Source: Cunninghamia lanceolata | Taxonomy: Eukaryota; Streptophyta; Pinopsida; Cupressales; Cupressaceae | Reading direction: 5' to 3' | Assembly: GCA_027924645.1 (NCBI GenBank) | Contig: BSBN01000829.1 | Coordinates: 930,001 to 994,000 of the forward strand | DNA: 64,000 bases | Shown: positions 56,244 to 64,000 of the stretch, piece after piece | Position numbering within the stretch: position 1 is the first letter of the stretch | Layout: every line of letters begins with the position of its first letter | Notes under the pieces: generated by a model | Told to the model about the DNA's origin: nothing | The model's input: only the letters and a program-made list of their open reading frames with translations | Databases searched by the model: none | Translations under genes and position numbers: made by a program

Positions 56244-58659
56244 GTAATATGGAAACTTGGAAAAATGACAAGGGTGGATGAATTGATGTGTTTAGACTTT
56301 TGCTATGAAGTTTGAGACTCTAGAATAATTTTGATGGATGTTTGCTTGGTTAAAAGATTAAAATCTAGATCAAATGTTGTGGGATGTGGGATTTAGATTA
56401 GCTACTAAGAAATAGACTAATGATTTCAAGGTAAGACAAGATAAGCATACTGAATTTCACCAACTCAAAAGGATCCACTCTCTTAAGCTAGTTGGTTCAC
56501 TAGTTTGATGGATACTAATTTGTCTATGAATTTAAGTGAGGAAAACTTCTTAAATTAAAGACAAGCTAGTGGATTTTGATCTAGACTTTAGGCTAATAAC
56601 CAAAAGGATGGAAAAGATGGTGTGATGTTTGGGATATGTTTGGAAAAATAAACGTGGTATGAGGATGTTATGACCTTATAGTCTCAAAAGGATAGATACT
56701 CTAAAAGTCTAAAATAATGGTATGAGGATGGATGTGGATAACTTATGTAAACTTGGAACTGGATGAGAGAATGTGACCAAAGGACTAATAATGCAATGGT
56801 TTAAGACTATTTTTTTTGGGAGTTTTTGTGGTTTTTTTGGTTTTTTTTTGCTTCTTTGAAGGTGGTAATTAGAATTTCTATGGCAAGAGAACAAACAAAG
56901 AAGACACGATGGCAACTTGACTGCTTGGAACTTGGTGTACAAGGCTATGAACCTCTATGGATAACAATTGGTAAATACTTGGTAGATAATGAGAATACAC
57001 ACCAAACACTTGCGAAACAATCCTAAAATTATTTAGGTAGGTGTGTCATATCCTGCGGACTCACTTAGGTGCGGATTTAATCTCCACTATTAGATAATGG
57101 TAATTTCCACCCCCTTAATACCATCTTATCATTGGTAGGACAGGTAGGGAATGTAAGATCCTGGACCACCTTATACCCCTTACCTTGGAGACAAAAAGTC
57201 TTACCCAAAGTGTATTCTATCTCTAATCAATGAAGGTACAAGCATGATCTCTTCTCCTCCATGTGGTTGCGATGCACTGAAGGATATGATGACTAAAGGT
57301 CTTAACTAGGATTAGAAGGTGTCTAAGGAGTCCCCAAATATACACGAGGTATGGGGGGTACAAGTTTGTGAACGGGGGTGTCCCAACTTCTGACCTTGCG
57401 CAAACTAAATCAAGTCTTGGTGGACCAAGGATCTCAAGGCTTTTGATTGGTTTAAAGGGGTCCTTCCTTTGAATCGAGTCTTTTGATTCTTGTAATGTTT
57501 ATATACTACACCAGAACATGCCATTGAGGTTATCCTTAGAGGTGATGAAATCCTCTAGCAGACCCCCTAGAAATGATATCGAGTACCTTTGATCTCAAGA
57601 TCATTTTGCAATGCAAGAGAAGAGCATACATATTATTCTCGAGTTCCCAGGAATAAAGCAAATAAAGTAGTAAATGAATGATCTAGTATTTCTTATCTCC
57701 AAGATCACCTTTTGTCATAAGGAGAAAGCATACATACGCAGATATTCCAAACACAACATACAAGGTGGTAAATTCCCTTAATGAAAAATGAAACTTGTTT
57801 CTAAGACTTAGTGAGAAAAAAGAATTCTTTGTCAAACGTCCTGCACCAAGTTCATTAGTAGTTTCAAAGATTTATCTAAAATGGGAAACAACTGCACCAA
57901 CTATTAGTTCCAAAACCCAAGAAACGTTAGCTTTAACCAAAAAATAGAACAGAACAACAGAAAACAAAGAACTGATACCCGATTTTACCTTTTGACAAAG
58001 GCGTGCCGACAGAATGCAAAGGCACGTTGATAGGTGATAGAGGCATGTTTTCAAGTAGAGAATACATAGAGTGAAGGCACGTAGACAGACAATAAAGGTG
58101 TGCCAATTTAGAACACAGGTGTGCTTTCTAGAAAGTAAAGGTGTGATTCCATCACTTTAAACAGGTACCTACCAAAAACAAAGAGTTATCTTTGATAGAA
58201 AGTAGATTTTGATAGGCAGAGGATGATCTAGTGGTCTAGAAGGTCTAATCTAAAGAGGTTAAAACTATCAATTGTTAGGAGAAACAAAGGCATGTTTTTG
58301 CTAAGCAAAGGCATTCTTCTGGAATGGAACCTACAACCTACTAAGAAAATGATGTTAATTCCTACCAAAAAAGCTGATAAACAGACATGACTAGATGTTA
58401 ACAAGATAAAACAGACCAAAATTAGGAGAAAACTTAGAAAATTATCCCTGAAATAGTAGAAACAAGAAAGTTAGATTAGAAAGCATAGGTGTGCATTTAT
58501 CAGACAAATGTGTGTTGACCCAGAGCAAAGGCATACCGACCTACAATGCAAGCATGCCAACCTAATGCAAAAGCACGTAGTTGCAGTCAAAGGCATATTT
58601 ATGTTCTTGTTGCATTAAAAACATGGAATTTCTTCCAAAAATGTTAGATTTCAAGGATG
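56244..58659 (-). other. E1 leader between primer site and gag
   Basis: About 2.4 kb, no gene recognised. The stretch nearest the primer site (57990-58600) holds many scattered copies of short AAAGGCACGT and AAAGGTGTGCC-like motifs. The rest shows no repeats that I can define. Short frames at 56709-57026 and 57872-58419 look fortuitous. Confidence 0.7.
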
Positions 58660-58680
58660 TGGGTCCCACCGGGCGTGCCA
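58660..58680 (-). promoter_or_regulatory. Primer-binding site of E1
   Basis: On the minus strand TGGCACGCCCGGTGGGACCC begins three bases after the LTR end at 58684. It differs from the E2 site (TGGCGCCCACCG). The tRNA was not identified. Confidence 0.8.
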
Positions 58681-58799
58681 AAATGTGATGGATGAAATAT
58701 GAATGCAAAGTATGAATGAAAGCAATATAGAAATCAATACAATATACCTTCATTACATGCAAACCAAACACACAGATCGAGTGTATCAAAGTTGCACCC

Positions 58800-59306
58800 T
58801 GATGTAGGAGCATCCCTAGTTTAAGAGCACTCTTGCATCAACCAAAAACATTTGCACTTCAGTTTTCTTGCAGTTCAGTTTAGGTAGTTCAGTCAGTAGC
58901 AATTTCTATATTTTGGCTCACATTCTACCATAGTTGCATTTCACATCTTACAGAGATGGACTTAGCATCTAGATTCATTCATCTACATCATATCTAGAAT
59001 TAAGAGCATTTGGATTAGTTATCAAAAAGTTATCGCTATCAGAAGATTGACTGTTTCTCTGAATAGAGCATCCTAACAATCTCTAATAATCAGCTAAAAG
59101 AGAAGACTTACGGAGCATTACTCAACTTGTGGAGCCTAATGACACATCATTCAATGATCTTTGGTTCATGGCCGACCTTCCTTGAGATCTGTACATCATT
59201 CCATACATTTGTGGAGATGTTCTACATGATTAGGTCTGACCTATCCATGTACACACATTACAACTCTTCATTGGAGTTTATGACCTATCTTGGTCGATGT
59301 AGAGGA
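58800..59306 (+). repeat. Truncated 5' LTR of H
   Basis: Matches 62675-63217 (for example ATCATATCTAGAATT and the 'cattcaatgatctttgg' block) and ends at 59306, where protease coding sequence starts. Confidence 0.9.
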
Positions 59307-59830
59307 AAAGTTAGTTCAGAACAAGATGCAAATCTAGAGGTAAGTGTTGTAAAGTTGTAATTGATAGTGGTAGTTCTGATAACTTAGTTTCAGAGGAGAT
59401 GGTGACTAAGTTGAAGTTGGAAAGATTGAAACACCCTAAGCCCTATCAGATAGCATGGATTTAGGATGATCATAAGGTACTAGTGAGTGAACAATGTTTG
59501 GTGAAATTTTATATTGGATCTTATCATGATGAAGTCTTGTGTGATATTATACCTCTAGATGTATGTCATATCTTGTTGGGTAGACCTTGGAAATATGATA
59601 GAAAAGCTATACATGATGGGAGAAAGAATACATACACTATAACATCAAATGGAAAGAGAATTACCTTGATTCTTTTGGAGGATGATCCTAAGAGTGATGT
59701 ATGTGGGAATGCTAGAATTTGTTTGGTAGACAGAAGAAAATTTCTAGATGGTTTGAGACATGAGAATATGTGTTATGCCTTGATTCCTAAGAAGCTTGAA
59801 ACATTGAAGGAGACTGAAGAATTACAATAG
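59307..59830 (+). pseudogene. H protease
   Basis: Reads FRTRCKSRGKCCKVVIDSGS at 59315-59375, with an intact retropepsin DSGS. It continues DNLVSEEMVTKLKLERLKHP, a TAG near 59462, and LCDIIPLDVCHILLGRPWKY. It then gives the linker toward RT and ends at TAG 59828-59830. The first codons abut LTR sequence, so the gag part of the polyprotein was removed by a deletion. A TAG also lies just after the junction. Confidence 0.88.
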
Positions 59831-61083
59831 GAGGAGATAAGAAAGTTTTTGACAGAGTATGAAGACATCATATCAGATAATGTACCTGAATGATTGCCAC
59901 CTATAAGGAGTATCAGTCATCACATGGGTCTTATACTAGGAGCTAGTTTGCCTAACAAAGAAGCATAGAGAATGACACTGATAAAGAATGAAGAATTGAA
60001 CAGACAAATATAAGAGCTGTTGTGGAGAGGTTTGATAAGAGAAAGTCTGAGTCCTTGTGTAGTACCTACAATGTTAGCACCAAAGAAAGATGGAGAATGG
60101 AGAATGTGTACTAACTCTAGAGCAATAAACAAGATCACAATTAAGTATAGATTTCCTTTACCTAGAATGGATGATATCATGGATTGTTTGAGTGGAGCAA
60201 GATATTTCACAAAAATAGATTTGAAGAGTGAATAACATCATATCAGAATCAGAGAAGGAGATGAATGGAAGACTGCTTTTAAAACAAATCAAGGATTGTA
60301 TGAGTGGTTAGTGATGCCTTTTAGATTGACAAATGCATCGAGTACTTTCATGAGATTGATGAATGAAGTATTGAAGAAATTGTATACTTGGACGATATTC
60401 TGATTTTCAGTAAGACAAAAGGAGAACATTTATGGCACCTTAGACAAGTTTTGCAGAGGTTGAGAGAGGAGAAATTGCTTATATACATCAAGAAGTGTAG
60501 TTTCATGAAGGAAGAACTAGTGTACTTAGGATTTGTGATTTCTGTGGAAGGATTGAAGATGGACCTTGAGAAAGTGAGAGAAATTGTTGAATGGCCTACA
60601 CCAAAGAGCATTGGAGAGGTTAGATCATTTCATGGATTGGCTAGTTTCTACCGAAAGTTCATTAGCAATTTTAGTTCAGTTTGTAGCCCTATGACAGAGA
60701 CAATGAGAGGTAACAGAAAAGATTTCAAGTGGACATCAGGAGCAGATAAAAGTTTTGAATTGTTGAAGCAAAAAGTGACAACACAACCTATTTTGGTGTT
60801 ACCATATTTCAATAAGATATTTCAAGTTGATTGTGATGCAAGTGGGAATGCAATTGGAGCAGTATTAAGTCAAGAAGGTAGACCTGTAGTATATTTAAGT
60901 GAGAAGTTGAATGATGTGAGGAAAAGATATTTAGTTTATAATCAAGAGTTCTATGCCATAATTCAAGCCTTGAAGAAGTGGAGACATTATTTGTTGCCTA
61001 AGGAGTTTGTGTTGTACACAAATCATCAAGCTTTGCAGTATTTGAGTAGTCAAGGTAAGTTGAATCAGAGACACATGAGATAG
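59831..61083 (+). pseudogene. H reverse transcriptase and RNase H
   Basis: RT blocks: [67 protein letters not shown], and [13 protein letters not shown] at about 60378-60420 with both catalytic Asp. A frame break lies just before it. The thumb (LVYLGFVISVEGLKMD) and RNase H follow (FQVDCDASGNAIGAVLSQEG, YNQEFYAIIQALKKWRHYLL, YTNHQALQYL). A stop near 60233 and the frame change near 60385 break it. It ends at TAG 61081-61083 where TGG would fit. Ty3/gypsy without a second RNase H, as expected for a chromovirus. Confidence 0.92.
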
Positions 61084-62460
61084 GTGGAGTTCATGCAGAG
61101 TTATACTTTTGTGTTGAAGCATAGGAGTGGAAAATCAAACAAATTTGCTGATGCATTGAGTAGAAGAAGAAACTTGCTGATAGAAATGAGAATTAAAGTG
61201 TTGGGTTTTGATGAATTGAAGCATATGTATGAGGGAGACATTGATTTTGTAGAACTGTGGAAAGCATCTAAGGAACCTGTTGTGATAGATAGGATTAAGT
61301 TGTTGGATTATTTCATTCATGAAGATATGTTGATCAAAGGAAATCAATTATGCATACCTAGAAGTTCAATGCAAGATAATTTGATCAAGGAGAAACATAG
61401 TGGAGGATTGGCAGGACATTTTGGCATTGATAAGACAGTGGCTTTGGTGAGTGAAAACTACTTTTGGCCTCAAATACATAAGGATCTTTAGAAATTTGTG
61501 CAGAGTTGTAGAATTTGTCAAGTTGCAAAAGGGAGTAGTCAGAACACTGGATTGTATAAACCTTTGATAGTACCGGAGAGACCTTGGGAAGACATAAGTA
61601 TGGAATTTGTGATGGGATTGCCTAAAACACAGAGAGGACATGATTCAATATTTGTAGTGGTTGACATATTTTCAAAGATGGCTCATTTCATACCTTGTAA
61701 GAAGACAACTGATGCAGTGTATGTTGCTAATCTATTTTTCAAGGAGATTGTGAGATTGCATGGATTACCTAAGAGTATAATTTTAGACAGAGACACTAGA
61801 TTTCTTGGATACTTTTGGAAGACACTTTGGAAGAAGATGAAGACATATTTGAAGTTCGGTTCATTTTTTCATCCATAGATTGATGGACAGACAGAGGTAG
61901 TGAATAGGAGCTTGGGAAACTTGTTGATATGTTTGGTTGGAGAGAAAGCAGGAAGTTGGGATTTGATTCTTTCACAAGCAGAGTTTGCATACAATAATTC
62001 AATAAATAGGAGCACTAGAAGAACACCTTTTGAGATTGTTACCAGAGTGAATCTTAGAGGAGTTACAGAACTGAGAGATAATAGTTTGGAAGAGAAGAGA
62101 AGTGCAGAAGTAGAAGAATTTGCATAACATATGAAGATAGTGCATGATTAAGTGAAGAAGCATTTGGAGGATATGAATAGTAAGTATAAGGAAAAGAAAG
62201 ATGAGAAGAGAAGACATAAATAATTTGAAGTGGGAGATGAATTGATGGTATATTTGAGAAAAGAAAGATTTCCAGTTGGGACATATAACAAGTTAAAGAT
62301 GAACAAGTTTGGACCTTGTAGGATACTCAGAAAATTTAATTCAGGAAATGCATATGAAGTGGAATTACTGGAGACATTGGGCATATCACCTATTTTCAAC
62401 ATTGCAGACCTATACTAGTATCATGAAGCAGAGTTTAGTGATAGCATGGAAGAAGACTTG
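61084..62460 (+). pseudogene. H integrase
   Basis: Linker with HRSGKSNKFADALSRR, then the zinc region ([29 protein letters not shown]). In the core, [20 protein letters not shown] has Glu where the first catalytic Asp is expected; [17 protein letters not shown] and DGQTEVVNRSLGNLL keep the second Asp and the Glu. The C-terminal module reads [20 protein letters not shown] and [10 protein letters not shown]. Stops at about 61489, 61876, 62125, 62148, 62221 and 62416 are mostly TAG or TAA at Gln-like positions. Not functional as it stands. Confidence 0.92.
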
Positions 62461-62650
62461 AAGAAATAGTTACCACAACAAGCATCAGAGCAGATTGAAG
62501 ACATTTTGGACAACAGAGTTGGATGTAGCACCAGAGGAAGACAATACAAAGAATACCTTGTGAAGTGGAAAGGCAGACTGGAAGAAGATTCATCATGGAT
62601 TTCTAAGACTGAGGTGGACCATCTTGGTTCTCCCCTAGCCCCAACAAAGT
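62461..62650 (+). pseudogene. H chromodomain
   Basis: Reads QIEDILDNRVGCSTRGRQYK, then EYLVKWKGRLEEDSSWISKT. The block with Y-LVKWKG and SSWI is the classic chromodomain core with its aromatic residues. A TAG near 62468 (K-stop-LPQQ) precedes it and the frame ends at TGA near 62650. It confirms H as a chromovirus and is better preserved than the one in Element 1. Confidence 0.9.
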
Positions 62651-62674
62651 GAGGGACTCACTTTTTCAATAACC

Positions 62675-63540
62675 TGAGATGTCTAATACAAGAGCATCCC
62701 TAGTCCAAGAGCAATCTTGCATCAACCAAAAACATTTGCATTTTAGTTTGCTTGTAGTTCAGTTTGTTTCTTTTCATTTTCCAGTTTAGTTCAGGCATTT
62801 CAGTTAGTAGTAGTTTCTATATTTTGGCTCGCATTCTATTGCAGTTGTATTTCACATCTTGAGGAGTTGAACTTAGCATCTAGATTCATTCATCTACATC
62901 ATATCTAGAATTCATAGCATTTGGATTAGTTACTAGAAAGTTATCGCTATCAGAAGATTGACTGTTTCTCAGAATAGAGCATCCTGACAGTCTCTGATAA
63001 TCAGCTAAAGGAGAAGACTTGTGGAGCATTCCTCAACTTGTGGAGCCTAATGACACATCATTCAATGATCTTTGGCTCATGGCCGACCTTCCCTAAGATC
63101 CGCACATCATTCCATACATTTGTGGAGGTGTTCTACATGATTAGGTCTGACCTATCCATGTACACACATTATAGCTCTTCATTGGAGTTTGTGACCTGCC
63201 TTGGCCAACGCGGAGGAATCTTTTGTACCAGAGATGATATATAAGGATGTAATAGATCCTTAGGAGAGTAGTTATGTTCATTAGCATAAGTTCATAGTTT
63301 GGATTTTGCACAATGGCACTTCAAAGCCATATCTTGCGCATATTCTAATATTTTGTAATCAGGCATGTGAGCTGAATTGTAAGCCCGCATGATGCCAACT
63401 AGATTGTATTTGAATTCTATGATATATTTCATGACTAAATCTATGTTTGTTTCATATCTTTGAGTTGTTTCCATTGTGTTTACTCTTGCTGCACGGCCTG
63501 GACAGTTCATTATGTGAACCTTCCTACCATGACTGCATCA
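62675..63540 (+). repeat. 3' LTR of H
   Basis: Starts near TGAGATGTCTAATAC and ends GACTGCATCA at 63540, followed by CACCC. The first ~540 bases repeat the 5' LTR. No clear polypurine tract is visible just upstream. The start could be off by about five bases. Confidence 0.85.
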
Positions 63541-64000
63541 CACCCAAACTCTAATGGATTACTCTTTGCCTTTTAAGTATGTGGATTGATCAATTTAGTA
63601 GAATAACCTTGTGATCTCCCAATAAAGATGATTCAAATAGAAACAACATAAGTTTACATGAATGAGAGATGATCAGATGGCTGGAGAACATTTTATTTAT
63701 AGCTTTCTAGAAATGAAGATCAACGGTGGAGAGTGAATAGAAAGATCAATGGTTAAGAAAGATTGAGAGGATTCAAACGAATGAGAGAGGGACAAGTGTC
63801 CTTGTCCTCTCATGAATTATGGAAGCTAACAGACTTGATTGAGGAGTTGACTGAATTAATTGATTGATTAACTGAGTTGATTGATTTCTTAACAAAATTG
63901 ATTGATTTGTTAATAGAATAGATTGACGAGTCAACTCAATTGATTAATTTATTAACTGATTTGACTAGAGAAAATTAGAGTGGGAGAGGATAATTGGGAA

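Larger units (their letters stand above)
58800..63540 (+). mobile_element. H: Ty3/gypsy chromovirus inserted in the E1 LTR
   Basis: Bounded by TGATGTAGGAGC and GACTGCATCA, which are inverted at the ends (TGATG / CATCA), and flanked by perfect CACCC (58795-58799 and 63541-63545). It has a partial 5' LTR (58800-59306), then protease, RT, RNase H, integrase and a chromodomain on the plus strand, and a fuller 3' LTR (about 62675-63540). The 5' LTR is fused straight to the protease: the end of the LTR, the primer site and gag are missing. Many TAG or TAA stops sit where Gln would fit. Confidence 0.92.
12441..64000 (-). mobile_element. E1: Tat-type Ty3/gypsy element, host of the nest
   Basis: On the minus strand E1 occupies, in coding order: the 5' LTR (64000-63541 and 58799-58684), PBS, leader and gag (58680-53530), protease and linker (53529-52984), linker with G-patch (45328-45073), linker and RT (38257-36952), RT, RNase H, second RNase H and integrase (15660-13051), and 3' UTR to about 12441. 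The gaps are insertions G, BC, F and H. Joining across G, BC and F restores a reading order that parallels E2. A second RNase H of plant/archaeal type marks the Tat lineage. No 3' LTR was found; the left end appears truncated near 12441. Confidence 0.85.
58684..64000 (-). repeat. 5' LTR of E1, interrupted by H and cut by the window end
   Basis: Begins TGTGATGGATG at 58684, is interrupted by H (58800-63540) and continues at 63541-64000. The latter part resembles the E2 LTR: 'agaagatcaacgg-ggagag', 'gggacaagtgtcc', then many GATTGA / GTTAAC units. The outer end lies beyond 64000. Confidence 0.8.

Noticed and set aside
1..64000. Host genes, tRNA or rRNA genes
   Set aside because: I looked for conserved protein blocks outside retroelements and for tRNA-like stretches and saw none; a computed search (tRNAscan, BLASTX) could still find short ones.

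Overview
The window is plant nuclear DNA, almost certainly from a large-genome seed plant; a gymnosperm is plausible but cannot be proved here. It is AT-rich and I found no host gene. Nearly everything recognisable is LTR retrotransposon: Ty3/gypsy of the Tat and chromovirus types, Ty1/copia, and a non-autonomous family. One truncated LINE is also present. Most coding sequence is on the minus strand and broken by stops and frameshifts. The only near-intact element is E2.

Layout. 1-5635: decayed chromovirus (Element 1, + strand) with its 3' LTR. 5636-7925: unclassified AT-rich DNA with microsatellites. 7926-12016: 5' part of a non-autonomous element (copy A, - strand), whose LTR is split by another LTR-like insertion (J, 10031-11912). 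12017-12440: + strand gypsy integrase scrap. 12441-64000: one Tat-type gypsy element, E1 (- strand), split into six pieces by nested insertions. Its 5' LTR runs off the right end of the window.

Insertions into E1, each with its target-site duplication (TSD): copia G (15661-36951, TSD CATAG) lies inside the reverse-transcriptase YVDD motif. Non-autonomous element BC (38258-45072, TSD CATA[A/C]) lies just after the G-patch. LTR-like element F (45329-52983, TSD CCCCA) lies between protease and G-patch. Chromovirus H (58800-63540, TSD CACCC) lies in the 5' LTR. Second layer: Tat element E2 (18535-32376) in the RT gene of G; a 537-bp solo LTR (42348-42884, TSD ATTGT) in the ORF of BC; a LINE (46027-49599, TSD AAATCAATT) in F. 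Joining the E1 pieces across G, BC and F gives a coherent reading order (gag, protease, G-patch, RT, RNase H, second RNase H, integrase) that parallels E2.

Most unusual items: (i) the non-autonomous family, seen as A and BC, codes for a retropepsin-like protein whose catalytic Asp-x-Gly is replaced by Asp-Pro-Asn/Lys in both copies; (ii) E1 and E2 carry a TAG stop at the same integrase codon; (iii) the E2 leader holds several tandem-repeat blocks, including a 42-bp repeat with a four-unit higher-order pattern; (iv) the LINE carries an extra reading frame downstream of its RNase H. No tRNA, rRNA, CRISPR or bacterial-type operon was seen. All similarity statements are by eye; no alignment or database search was run.
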